From assembly GCF_002930615.1 (NCBI RefSeq), contig NZ_PSNX01000016.1, positions 1 to 64,000 on the forward strand: DNA of 64,000 bases, given 5' to 3'. Below, one piece after another: positions 28,484-36,496 of this stretch. A model generated the notes under the pieces. It made no database searches. It saw nothing but the letters and a program-made list of their open reading frames with translations, and had not been told where the DNA came from. The position numbers and the translations under genes are program-made. Position 1 is the first letter of the stretch; every line of letters starts with the position of its first letter. The stretch is from Caldimonas caldifontis (GTDB taxonomy: Bacteria > Pseudomonadota > Gammaproteobacteria > Burkholderiales > Burkholderiaceae_C).

Positions 28484-29212
28484 GTGAACGAAGGGAAATT
28501 TTCCCGGCGCGGGGTGCTGCGCGCGGGCCTGCTTGCGGTGACAGCGACCGGCACCCTCGGCTTGGCTGGCTGTGGCGGAGGCGAGGACGGCATGGACGAC
28601 CCTCAGCTTCGTTTCGTCAATGCCACCGTCGACTTTTCACCGGCTGATTTCTGGGTGGACAACCGCCGCGGCCCCACGGTTCAAGCCGGTGGTGGGTTCA
28701 CCAACTACGGTCTGGTTCGCGACGGTATGCGCCCCATCGGGGTGGGGCCGTCCGGCCAAAATGCCCAGGTGACGATCAGCCGCAACTTTGCGAAGGAAAG
28801 CTTCACGACGGCGGTTGCCTTGATGGGAGCCAGCGGCAACGAGGAGTTCCGCTTTCTGGACGAGGACAACGCCCTCCCGCCCGGGGGCAGCGTGAAGTTG
28901 CGTGTCCTCAATGCAACCAGCGCCACCGGCTACGACGTTTATGTCCAATCCGTCGTCCCGGCCACGGGAAACACCCACATCGTTGCGGCGGGCTACAACA
29001 ACCTGACTGAGTTCACCAACTTCGCCTCCGGCACGAGGCGGGTTTACATCACGAATCGAAACAGCCTCGCGGTGATCTTCCGATCGGCCGAGTTCACCTT
29101 TCCCAGCCGGACGGTAGGGACCCTCGTGATCGTGCCCAACGGCTCGGGCATTGCCGTGGTTGCCCTTCAGGAGCAAGGCAACGGCGCGCGCCTGACGCAC
29201 CAAGCGCCCTGA
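28484..29212 (+). CDS. DUF4397-like lipoprotein
   Basis: A 242-residue exported lipoprotein. The N-terminus carries a Tat-like SRRGVLRAG followed by a hydrophobic run and lipobox LAGC. The mature part has the LRFVNATVDFSPADFWVDNR opening and PGGSVKLRVLNATSATGYDVYV, as in DUF4397 proteins, which form two Ig-like repeats. A GTG start is chosen because AGGAGG stands exactly 8 bases upstream; an ATG 34 bases earlier lacks one. GC is somewhat lower than in the neighbours. Function is unknown. Confidence 0.75.
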   Translation: MNEGKFSRRGVLRAGLLAVTATGTLGLAGCGGGEDGMDDPQLRFVNATVDFSPADFWVDNRRGPTVQAGGGFTNYGLVRDGMRPIGVGPSGQNAQVTISRNFAKESFTTAVALMGASGNEEFRFLDEDNALPPGGSVKLRVLNATSATGYDVYVQSVVPATGNTHIVAAGYNNLTEFTNFASGTRRVYITNRNSLAVIFRSAEFTFPSRTVGTLVIVPNGSGIAVVALQEQGNGARLTHQAP

Positions 29213-29223
29213 GCGCCCTTCAA

Positions 29224-29832
29224 TCACGCCGCATCCAGCAGATGCCAGTCCGGCCTTGTGCCGGACGGCTCCCGCGCCAGCAGCAACGCCAGCAGCCTGA
29301 GGTAATGACCCAGGGGGGGCGTGCGCTGGCCCGGGGTCCTGGCCAGGTCGTCCCAGCGCCGCAGCTGGATGGCCGCCACGGCATGCGGCCGTTTCTCGAA
29401 GGCGTGCGCCTCGTCATCCGTCATCACGCCGCCCTGCAGCAACAGGGCGTGGCGAGAGGCCGGCGTCAGGCTCAGCAGGTAGGCGCCATCCCGGGCGCAG
29501 AGGTAGCGCTTGGCGGCCACGTGCAGACGGATGGGCTCGGTCACGGCGGGGCCGAAACCCGGACGCAGGAACTGCAGCGCCCGCAGGGCGTGATGCTCGT
29601 CCTCTTGGCCGGCGGTGGGATCCTCGTGCAGCAGGTGGCCCACGTCATGCAAGAAAGCCGCCGCCACGAGGCTTTCGTCGGCATCCGCCCATTCCGCGAG
29701 CTGGGCGCATTGCAGGGCGTGTTCCAGCGCCGTCACACGCCCGGCAGGCCCGTCATCGACATGCAGGCGCTGGCCGCGGGTCCGGTAGAGCTGCTCCAGG
29801 CGTTCAATCAGGCTTCGGTCGGAGTGGTCCAT
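29224..29832 (-). CDS. HD-domain protein, PhnZ-related
   Basis: A 202-residue HD protein resembling the phosphonate-degradation HD family (PhnZ, TIGR03276). Likely metal ligands are His38, His62-Asp63, His80/81 and His104, with an acidic TDDEAHAFE near 137. PhnZ proper carries a Tyr-x-x-Glu pair just before the first His, which opens one iron site for substrate. Here that stretch reads GPAGRVT, so both residues seem to be missing. No phosphonate genes are nearby, so substrate and activity are uncertain. Confidence 0.72.
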   Translation of the reverse strand: MDHSDRSLIERLEQLYRTRGQRLHVDDGPAGRVTALEHALQCAQLAEWADADESLVAAAFLHDVGHLLHEDPTAGQEDEHHALRALQFLRPGFGPAVTEPIRLHVAAKRYLCARDGAYLLSLTPASRHALLLQGGVMTDDEAHAFEKRPHAVAAIQLRRWDDLARTPGQRTPPLGHYLRLLALLLAREPSGTRPDWHLLDAA

Positions 29833-29985
29833 CGTGGGTTCGCGAAGGCAGTAAACCAGACGCCATCAGACCCGTGGTTTGCGCAACGGTGATGACACCC
29901 CTTCATCCCGCATGTGACAGCGGCGTGACCATCCCCGGCACCGGGGGTGCGCAAGCCCAAAGCCCGCGCCTACACTCGGTGCGCG

Positions 29986-30873
29986 ATGCCTTTTCCCGAC
30001 TATTGCCCTGCCATCGAGGCAGCACGCGCGCTGCAGCCGGGCCAGCGCCTGCCCTTCTACATCTACCGCGACCCGGTCGGCTCCGTGGCGCGTTCGCTGC
30101 TGCCCGTGCTCGCCACCTGCGCGCCCTGGCTGAAGGTGGGCGAGCAGGCGGTGCAGATGGACGACCGGCTCTACAGCGTCGAGCAGCGCTCCGCGGCTTT
30201 GGCGCAGACCAACGCCACGCTGAGGGCACATGGTCTGGTGCCGGGCTGGCGCGACGAGGTGTACGGCGTGGGGGTCAGTGCCGACGAACCGCCGCTGGCG
30301 CGCATCGAGCGGGCGGCCGCACGCGTGTGGGGCACGCTCACCTTCGGCGCCCACCTGAACGGCTATGTGCGCGCACCGGGTGGCGCCATCACGCACCTGT
30401 GGATCGCCCGGCGGTCCCACGACAAACCCACCGACCCCGGCAAGCTCGACAACTTGGTCGCCGGCGGTGTGCCGCTGGGTCAGACGCCCTTCCGCACCCT
30501 GGTGCGCGAATGCTGGGAAGAGTCCGGCCTGCCCGAAGCCACGGCCCGACGGGCCACCCCCGGACGGGTGGTGCACCTGCTGCGCGACGTGCCGGAAGGG
30601 GTGCAGAACGAACAGGTCTATGTCTACGACCTGGAGCTGCCCCGGGGCCTGTCCCCGCACAATGTGGACGGCGAAGTGGCCGAGCACCGGCTCCTGCCCA
30701 TCGACGAGGTGGTGGCACTCCTCGGGACCGAGGAGATGACCACGGACGCCGCCCTGGTCACGCTGGACTTCCTGCTGCGCCGCCGCCTGCTCCCCGCCGC
30801 TTTGCAGGAGGCCTGGGGCGAAGCGGCCCGCCTGCTGTGGCAGGCTCCCGAATGCGGGACTGTGGAGGCCTGA
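29986..30873 (+). CDS. Nudix hydrolase, DUF4743 type
   Basis: A 295-residue protein with an N-terminal DUF4743-type domain (LPFYIYRDPVGSVA near 22-35) and a Nudix domain at about 125-275. The Nudix box appears as GGVPLGQ then RECWEESGL, keeping the catalytic RE and EE but with Gln in place of the first Glu. This layout occurs in plant and fungal thiamine-related Nudix proteins, in which damaged thiamine diphosphates are hydrolysed; the bacterial role is inferred from that. It is convergent with lapA, with a 6-base gap. Confidence 0.85.
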   Translation: MPFPDYCPAIEAARALQPGQRLPFYIYRDPVGSVARSLLPVLATCAPWLKVGEQAVQMDDRLYSVEQRSAALAQTNATLRAHGLVPGWRDEVYGVGVSADEPPLARIERAAARVWGTLTFGAHLNGYVRAPGGAITHLWIARRSHDKPTDPGKLDNLVAGGVPLGQTPFRTLVRECWEESGLPEATARRATPGRVVHLLRDVPEGVQNEQVYVYDLELPRGLSPHNVDGEVAEHRLLPIDEVVALLGTEEMTTDAALVTLDFLLRRRLLPAALQEAWGEAARLLWQAPECGTVEA

Positions 30874-30879
30874 CGCTGT

Positions 30880-31101
30880 TCAGGCTCGCGTTCGCGCCTT
30901 GGCGAACCAGCTTCTGAGCAACGACCACAGGGCACCGCCCGTGAACATGCCCAGCACGTAGATGGCCATCACCAGCAACGACACCGGCATCGAAAAGCTC
31001 AGGTTGAGAAAGCTCACGGTCACGACCTCGAGGTTCTGAACCTTGAACAGCAGCACGGCCGCCGTGGCCATCACGATGAGTGCGATATAGACGTAGCGCA
31101 T
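30880..31101 (-). CDS. LapA-domain inner-membrane protein
   Basis: A 73-residue protein with two transmembrane helices, YIALIVMATAAVLLF near 5-19 and VSLLVMAIYVLGMFTGGALWSLL near 40-62, plus the typical NLEVVTVSFLNLSFSMPVSL link. It matches the LapA (lipopolysaccharide assembly A, DUF1049) family; in E. coli LapA works with LapB in LPS biogenesis control. A basic C-terminal tail follows. No lapB is next to it. The longer upstream frame lacks similarity, so ATG 31101 was chosen. Confidence 0.83.
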   Translation of the reverse strand: MRYVYIALIVMATAAVLLFKVQNLEVVTVSFLNLSFSMPVSLLVMAIYVLGMFTGGALWSLLRSWFAKARTRA

Positions 31102-31171
31102 CGATGCACACCCCCTGAGGCGATGATGCCCTCGCCTTGCGGGGTGCGCATCGGAAATCCCCCGAGTCAGG

Positions 31172-32266
31172 TCAGAACTCGAACAGCGTGAGCCCCAGGC
31201 CCACGCTGGTCTGGCGCACGTTGTAGTCGAGCAGGGTCTCGCCGTAGCCGTGGAAGACCTGGACGTACCATCGCAGACCGCGTGGGTTCGAAGGGTCCAC
31301 CGGGTAGGTCCAGTCGAACTGCAGCGCCCCGCGATCGAAGTCGCGGAAGGTGGTACGGTACAGCAGCGAGGCCGTGGCACGGCCCGGCACCCAGGTCAGG
31401 GCCAGGTCGCCCCGGCCGCGGTAACGGGTGAGGTCGGGGTTGTCGTCGTCGGACGCTGATTCGGGCAGGCGGCGCAGCACCCGCGCCAGCAGGCTCACGT
31501 CGCCGCGCTCGAAGCCGGCGCCCAGGTAGACGCGGTTCCACGAGCGAGAAAGCGGCTCGGCCTGGCCGTTGGACTGGTGGGCCAGGCCGAGCTGGGCCAT
31601 GCGCCATTGCCAGCCCCAGGGCAGGGCCCGCAGCGGCCCGGGCACCGGCGTCACATAGATCAGCTCGGGCTCGTAGTCGGTGCTGCGAAAGGGGGCGGAT
31701 TCACCCGGATTCCACACCTGCCACAGCGACTGCTGGGTGAAGCCGAACCACAGATCGCCGTCGGGCAGCAGCAGGCTCTGGGCGATCTTGGTGCGGATCG
31801 ACAGCTGCAGCTTGGCCCCCAGGTGCTTGTACTCGGGCAGGTCGGCCGGGCTGTCCCGCGTCGGGCTGCGTGGGCTCTGGTTGACCCGGCTGGTGTGGTG
31901 CAGGGGCAGCAGGAAGTTGGGGCGGTAGGTCTGGAAGCGGAAGGTGCCGCGCTTGTCGGCACGCTCGAGCTCCCAGTAGCGCGACCACAGGCCGGTGTCG
32001 GGGCGGGCCGTCTCTGCGGCCGATGGCTCGGCCGCCCGGGCCGGGGCCTCCGCCGCAGCTGCCACCGGAGCCCCCTTCGGGCGTCCGGCCAGGCGGTCAT
32101 AGCAGGTCAGGCGCTCACGGTCATCCTCCTGGGCGGCACACACGGCAAGCTCCCTGGACAGGGCATCCGCCGGTGTCTGCGGGGTATCGGCGCACGCCAG
32201 GGTCGGACCGAGGATCATCAGGCCGGCCAGGACAGTGCAAGGTCTGAAGAGGTTCGGGCTGCGCAT
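31172..32266 (-). CDS. pldA: Outer membrane phospholipase A1
   Basis: A 364-residue outer-membrane beta-barrel phospholipase that removes mislocalised phospholipids from the outer leaflet. It has a signal peptide to about residue 26 and an N-terminal Ala-rich extension to about 90, longer than in E. coli. The barrel carries the catalytic triad His230, Ser232 and Asn244 (HQSNG, SRSWN), spaced as in E. coli OMPLA. The final residue is Phe, as required for BamA recognition. Confidence 0.93.
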   Translation of the reverse strand: MRSPNLFRPCTVLAGLMILGPTLACADTPQTPADALSRELAVCAAQEDDRERLTCYDRLAGRPKGAPVAAAAEAPARAAEPSAAETARPDTGLWSRYWELERADKRGTFRFQTYRPNFLLPLHHTSRVNQSPRSPTRDSPADLPEYKHLGAKLQLSIRTKIAQSLLLPDGDLWFGFTQQSLWQVWNPGESAPFRSTDYEPELIYVTPVPGPLRALPWGWQWRMAQLGLAHQSNGQAEPLSRSWNRVYLGAGFERGDVSLLARVLRRLPESASDDDNPDLTRYRGRGDLALTWVPGRATASLLYRTTFRDFDRGALQFDWTYPVDPSNPRGLRWYVQVFHGYGETLLDYNVRQTSVGLGLTLFEF

Positions 32267-32447
32267 GAGGCGAGATTGTCGCTGGGGACGGTGACGGCGG
32301 TGGGGCGGTCACCAGCGGTTTCAAAGCCTTCGAACGAAGGCGTGAAGAAGGATGAACCTGCGGCCCGTATCGGCCTCTATGCTTCAATCCTGTTGTCTGG
32401 CCCCGTGCTGCCTGCGTGCTGTCGGCGCCCCGGCGCGGCCCCTCCCT

Positions 32448-33014
32448 ATGACGAGCACCTCCATGCCACGTCCCTCCGACCGCTACACCGCCACCGCCGT
32501 GGCACTGCACTGGCTGCTGGCGCTGGCCATCGTCGGCATGTTCGCGCTGGGGCTTTACATGACGAGCCTGTCGATGTCACCGACGCGGCTCAAGCTCTAC
32601 AACTGGCACAAGTGGGCCGGCATCCTCGTCCTCGCCCTGTCGGCCGCGCGGCTGCTGTGGCGCCTGACCCACCGTCCGCCCGAACTGCCCGGCGCCATCG
32701 TGCGCCACATGCCGGCCTGGCAACGCCTGGCCCACCAGGCCACCCACGCCGGCCTGTACCTGCTCTTTTTCGCCGTGCCGCTGGTGGGCTGGGCCTACAG
32801 CTCGGCGGCGGGCTTTCCCATCGTGCTGTTCGGGGTACTCCCGCTGCCCGACTTCGTGCCCGTGAACCGCGAACTGGCCGAGGCCCTGAAACCCTGGCAC
32901 GGTTGGCTGGCCTACGCCTTGGCCGCGCTGGTGGTGCTGCACGTGCTGGGCGCGCTGAAGCACCAGTTTGTGGACCGAGACGGCCTGCTCTGGCGCATGT
33001 GGTTCGGCCGTTGA
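32448..33014 (+). CDS. Cytochrome b561
   Basis: A 188-residue four-helix di-heme membrane protein that passes electrons from quinol. Candidate heme ligands are His in ALHWLLA, NWHKWAG, LAHQATHAGLY and the last-helix LHVLGALKHQF. Two YceI-type periplasmic proteins follow 21 bases downstream, the usual cybB-yceI pairing. No Shine-Dalgarno helps to decide between ATG 32448 and ATG 32463. Confidence 0.92.
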   Translation: MTSTSMPRPSDRYTATAVALHWLLALAIVGMFALGLYMTSLSMSPTRLKLYNWHKWAGILVLALSAARLLWRLTHRPPELPGAIVRHMPAWQRLAHQATHAGLYLLFFAVPLVGWAYSSAAGFPIVLFGVLPLPDFVPVNRELAEALKPWHGWLAYALAALVVLHVLGALKHQFVDRDGLLWRMWFGR

Positions 33015-33035
33015 CTCCTTGTGGAAAGGACCCCG

Positions 33036-33602
33036 ATGATCAAGACACTGACCGCTTCGGTGCTGGCCGCCGGCCTGCTGATGGCAGCCCCTGCCTTTGC
33101 GCAGCAAAAGCTCGTGCCCGCCCAGAGCGAAATCGCCTTCACCAGCCGACAGCTCGGCGTGCCGGTGGACGGCCGCTTCAAGCGCTTCGATGCCCAGGTG
33201 ACCTTCGACCCGAAGAAGCCCGAGGCCGCGAAGATCGGCTTCACCGTTGAGCTCGGCAGCGCCACGCTCGGCTCGGCTGAAGTGGAGGCCGAACTCGTCA
33301 AGCCGGAATGGTTCAACACCCCGAAGTTCCCCCAGGCCACCTTCACCTCGCGCAGCGTGAAGGCCCTGGGCGGCGGCAAGTTCGAGGTGGCCGGCCAGCT
33401 CAGCATCAAGGGCACCGCGCGCGACGTGGTGGTGCCCGTGGCCCTCACGCAGGCCGGTGGCACCACCACCGCCACCGGCCAGTTCACGCTGCAGCGCCTG
33501 GCCTTCAAGATCGGTGACGGCGAATGGGCCGACACCTCGATGGTGGCCAACGATGTGCAGGTGCGCTTCAAGCTTGCGCTGACCGGCGTGCCCGCCCTGT
33601 GA
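33036..33602 (+). CDS. YceI-family periplasmic protein 1
   Basis: A 188-residue secreted lipocalin-like protein with signal peptide cleavage near AFAQ (residue 23). It is a YceI beta-barrel that in homologues binds polyisoprenoids, in some cases ubiquinone-8. Segments include QSEIAFTSRQLGVPVDGRFKRF and the late QRLAFKIGDGEWADTSMV. AAAGGA precedes ATG 33036. It sits between cytochrome b561 and a second YceI protein, consistent with a periplasmic redox or isoprenoid-binding function for the operon. Confidence 0.9.
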   Translation: MIKTLTASVLAAGLLMAAPAFAQQKLVPAQSEIAFTSRQLGVPVDGRFKRFDAQVTFDPKKPEAAKIGFTVELGSATLGSAEVEAELVKPEWFNTPKFPQATFTSRSVKALGGGKFEVAGQLSIKGTARDVVVPVALTQAGGTTTATGQFTLQRLAFKIGDGEWADTSMVANDVQVRFKLALTGVPAL

Positions 33603-33646
33603 CACCCTCCCCGCTTTCCTTCACGACCCCTCAACCAGGAGAACCC

Positions 33647-34228
33647 ATGCACAAGTCCCTGATTGCCGCCTCCCTCGCCACTGCGATGCTGGCCGTGTCC
33701 TTCGGCGCCCAGGCCCAGTCGGCCACCTACGCCATCGACCCGACGCACACCTTCGTGACCTTCGAGATCGACCACCTGGGCATCAGCACCAACCGGGGCC
33801 GCTTCGACAAGAAGGAAGGCAGCGTGCAGCTCGACCGCGCCGGCAAGGCAGGCAAGGTGGAACTGACCATCGAGACCGGCTCCATCAATACCGGCGTGGC
33901 CCAGTTCAACCGCCATCTGCAGAGCAAGGACTTCTTCAACAGCGAGGAGTTTCCGACCGCCAAATTCGTGGGCGACAAGTTCGGCTTCGACGGCGACAAG
34001 GTCACCGAAGTGGCGGGCACGCTCACGCTGCTGGGCAAGACCCACCCGGTGGTGCTTAAGGCCAAGCGCTTCAATTGCACCGAGCACCCCATGCTCAAGC
34101 GTGAAGTCTGCGGCGGTGACTTCGAAGCCACCATCGCCCGCAGCCAGTGGGGCATGAACTGGGGCCTGGATCGAGGCTTCCAGGACAACGTCCGTCTGGT
34201 GATCCAGGTCGAAGCCGTCAAGCAGTAA
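33647..34228 (+). CDS. YceI-family periplasmic protein 2
   Basis: A 193-residue secreted YceI protein with a signal peptide ending AQAQ. Mature features are AIDPTHTFVTFEIDHLGISTNRGRF and the C-terminal RSQWGMNWGLD. It is only distantly similar to the preceding YceI copy and closer to E. coli YceI. It contains two Cys (FNCTEHP and EVCGGDF) that could form a disulfide. AGGAGAA precedes the ATG. A strong hairpin lies 18 bases after the stop. Confidence 0.92.
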   Translation: MHKSLIAASLATAMLAVSFGAQAQSATYAIDPTHTFVTFEIDHLGISTNRGRFDKKEGSVQLDRAGKAGKVELTIETGSINTGVAQFNRHLQSKDFFNSEEFPTAKFVGDKFGFDGDKVTEVAGTLTLLGKTHPVVLKAKRFNCTEHPMLKREVCGGDFEATIARSQWGMNWGLDRGFQDNVRLVIQVEAVKQ

Positions 34229-34245
34229 GGACCGCCGACCTCCAC

Positions 34246-34270
34246 GCAACGCCCCCGCCGGGGGCGTTGC
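34246..34270. terminator. Strong terminator-like hairpin
   Basis: GCAACGCCCCC and GGGGGCGTTGC form a perfect 11-bp stem with a GCC loop between the YceI operon and a convergent transporter gene. There is no T-tract, as often in GC-rich betaproteobacteria. Confidence 0.6.
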
Positions 34271-34297
34271 ATGGGCGCGTCCGGCGCAGCAGCTGCT

Positions 34298-35251
34298 TCA
34301 GCGCGGAAAGAGGCGCCTGGGCACCGCCCACACGTAGGCCACCATCCCCAGCAGCTCCACCAGCGACTGCGCCACGATGACCACGGCCACGACTTCCCAC
34401 CCCGCCGGCAGGGCCAGGGCCAGCGGCAACACCACGAAGGAGTTGCGCGTGCCCAGGCTGAAGGCCAGGGTGCGGCCCTGCTCGGGCGGCAGGCCCAGCG
34501 CATGGGCCAGGGCCTTGGCCAGCGCGGCCGCCAGCACAAGGAACAGCACGAACAGGGGCAGCACGGCCCCCAGCGCCGGCCAGGCCTGCCGCACGGCGCC
34601 CACCTGGGCCGCGGCGATCAGGAAGACCACCACCGCCAGCAGCGGCACCGGCCACCAGGCCATCGCCTCGCGCACCCGCTCGGCGCGGGGGTGGCTCTCC
34701 ATCCATCGCTCGGCCAGGGCGGCCAGCGCCAGCGGCACCACCACGATCAGCACCGCCGGCGCCAGCGCCGCGGCTTCCCATGCCCCCAGGCTGCTGGCAT
34801 CGGCCATCGCCCACAGATAGACAGGCAGCAGCAACAGCTGCAGCACCAGGTTCAGCGGTGTCACCGCGATCGCGCGGGGCACGTCACCGCGGCCGAGCTG
34901 GCTGAAGGTGATGAACCAGTCGGTGCAAGGCACGAGCAGCACCAGCAGCACCCCCAGGCGGGTAGCCGCGTCCAGATCGAAGGCCTCCACCAGGGCCCAG
35001 GCCAGCAGTGGAACGGCGACGAAGTTACCCAGCAGCGTTGCCAACGCGAACCGCCCGTCACGCAGGGCGTCACGCACGTGCAGCAGGGGAATCTGCAAGA
35101 AGGTGGCCAGCAGCAGCAGTGCCACCACCGGCCACAACAGCGACTCCAGGGTCGGGCCCAGCGCGGGCCACACGCTGCCCACCACCAGCCCCCATCCGAT
35201 GGCAGCAAGGTAGATCCAGACCTGATGCCGCTCCAGCGACAGGCGACTCAT
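34298..35251 (-). CDS. BASS-family transporter, ACR3/arsenic-resistance-like
   Basis: A 317-residue inner-membrane protein with about 10 helices of the bile acid:sodium symporter superfamily. The motif VPCTDWFITFSQLGRGD near 107-123 corresponds to the conserved Cys region of ACR3-type arsenite exporters, and TRNSFVVLPLALALP matches the second crossing region. Its ATG overlaps the stop of the modE-like regulator, so it is probably controlled with it. This pairing may mean export of an oxyanion linked to molybdate rather than arsenite; the substrate is not settled by sequence. Confidence 0.75.
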   Translation of the reverse strand: MSRLSLERHQVWIYLAAIGWGLVVGSVWPALGPTLESLLWPVVALLLLATFLQIPLLHVRDALRDGRFALATLLGNFVAVPLLAWALVEAFDLDAATRLGVLLVLLVPCTDWFITFSQLGRGDVPRAIAVTPLNLVLQLLLLPVYLWAMADASSLGAWEAAALAPAVLIVVVPLALAALAERWMESHPRAERVREAMAWWPVPLLAVVVFLIAAAQVGAVRQAWPALGAVLPLFVLFLVLAAALAKALAHALGLPPEQGRTLAFSLGTRNSFVVLPLALALPAGWEVVAVVIVAQSLVELLGMVAYVWAVPRRLFPR

Positions 35252-35631
35252 GAGGCCTCACCCGTTTCCTGCCGGATCAGCGCCATCAGGGCCGGCAAGC
35301 GCTTGAGCATGGCGCGGTGGGCATCGGCCTCGATGCCACGGTACAGCGCCAGCACCTGGTGCCCCATGGGGGTGAGCTGCGCCCCGCCGCCGGCGGAACC
35401 ACCGCGTTGCGTGGCCACCAAGGGCTCCACGAAGTCGCGGTTCATCGCCTGCACCAGCGACCACGCGCGTTGGTAGCTCATGCCCAGCCGACGCCCCGCT
35501 TCTGCGAGGGACCCTGTCTCGGCGATGGCTTGCAGCACGTCGGCCTTGCCCGGGCCAATGGCCACGGCGTGCTTGACCTGCACCCGGAATCGGGCGCTGG
35601 CGTTCGGCTGGTGGGGACGGATGGACGTCAT
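35248..35631 (-). CDS. ModE-type winged-helix regulator (N-terminal domain only)
   Basis: A 127-residue protein consisting of the ModE/LysR-type HTH (LQAIAETGSLAEAGRRLGMSYQRAWSLVQAMN at 33-64) and its wing (GGSAGGGAQLTPMG). It lacks the TOBE molybdate-binding domains of E. coli ModE, so it cannot sense molybdate by that route. It is divergent from modABC across 84 AT-rich bases. It probably regulates modABC and, through the ATGA overlap, the transporter gene downstream of itself. Confidence 0.85.
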   Translation of the reverse strand: MTSIRPHQPNASARFRVQVKHAVAIGPGKADVLQAIAETGSLAEAGRRLGMSYQRAWSLVQAMNRDFVEPLVATQRGGSAGGGAQLTPMGHQVLALYRGIEADAHRAMLKRLPALMALIRQETGEAS

Positions 35632-35650
35632 GGCGAACCGGGTTCAAGGG

Positions 35651-35698
35651 GATATCGTTATACTCTCTCATCGATATCGTTGATCATATATATCGAAT
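35651..35698. promoter_or_regulatory. Candidate ModE operator in the modE/modA divergent promoter
   Basis: The 9-bp repeat GATATCGTT occurs at 35651-35659 and 35673-35681, 22 bases apart (about two helical turns), and an inverted TATATATCGAA follows at 35689-35697. The half-sites resemble the CGNTATATA arms of the ModE consensus. The stretch is very AT-rich compared with its surroundings and must also hold the promoters for both genes. Confidence 0.5.
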
Positions 35699-35715
35699 CC
35701 ACTGGAGGCATCCCG

Positions 35716-36489
35716 ATGCGGCGTGCATTGACTCGTTTTCTGTTCGCGGCTCTTTTTGCGACAGCCCCTGCCGCCTGGGCCCAGACGCTGCCCACCCTGG
35801 CGGCCGCCTCAGACCTGAAGTTTGCCGTCGAAGAGGTGGCTGCCCAGTTCGAACGCGACACCGGCCACCGGCTGCGCCTGGTGTTCGGGTCTTCGGGCAA
35901 CTTCTACGCCCAGATCCTGCAGGGCGCTCCCTTCCAGATGTTCATGTCGGCCGACGAGGACTTCGTCTACAAGCTGGCCGATGCCGGCAAGACGCGTGAT
36001 CGCGGACGGCTGTATGCCGTGGGCCGCATCGGTATCATGGTGCCGCATGGCTCCCCCCTGAAGGCCGATGGGCAGTTGCAGGACCTCGCCGCCGCGCTCA
36101 AGGACGGCCGTGTCAAACGCTTTGCCATCGCCAACCCCGAGCATGCCCCTTATGGCGCCCGCGCGAAGGAGGCGCTCCAGCACGCCGGACTGTGGGCCAG
36201 CATCGAGCCGCGCCTGGTGTACGGCGAGAACATCTCCCAGACTGCGCAGTTCGCCACCTCCGGTTCGGCCCAAGGTGGCATCATCGCCTTGTCGCTCGCG
36301 CTGGCGCCGTCGGTGGCTCGGCTGGGCCAGTTCGAGCTCATCCCGCAGGAATGGCATCAGCCCTTGCGGCAGCGCATGGTGCTGCTGAAGGATGCCCCTC
36401 CCGCGCTCGTCGCCTTCTATGACTACCTCAGCCAACCGAGTGCCCAGACGATCATGAAGCGCTACGGCTTCGAGATGCCCAGGGAGTGA
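35716..36489 (+). CDS. modA: Molybdate-binding periplasmic protein
   Basis: A 257-residue binding protein for molybdate import. It has a signal peptide ending AWAQ, followed by AAASDLKFAVEEVAAQFE, the anion-binding GSSGNFYAQI and the FQMFMSADEDF segment. GGAGG precedes the ATG. First gene of modABC, it delivers molybdate (or tungstate) to ModB. The supplied metal would serve enzymes such as the formate dehydrogenase further along this window. Confidence 0.95.
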   Translation: MRRALTRFLFAALFATAPAAWAQTLPTLAAASDLKFAVEEVAAQFERDTGHRLRLVFGSSGNFYAQILQGAPFQMFMSADEDFVYKLADAGKTRDRGRLYAVGRIGIMVPHGSPLKADGQLQDLAAALKDGRVKRFAIANPEHAPYGARAKEALQHAGLWASIEPRLVYGENISQTAQFATSGSAQGGIIALSLALAPSVARLGQFELIPQEWHQPLRQRMVLLKDAPPALVAFYDYLSQPSAQTIMKRYGFEMPRE

Positions 36490-36496
36490 GCCGGCT

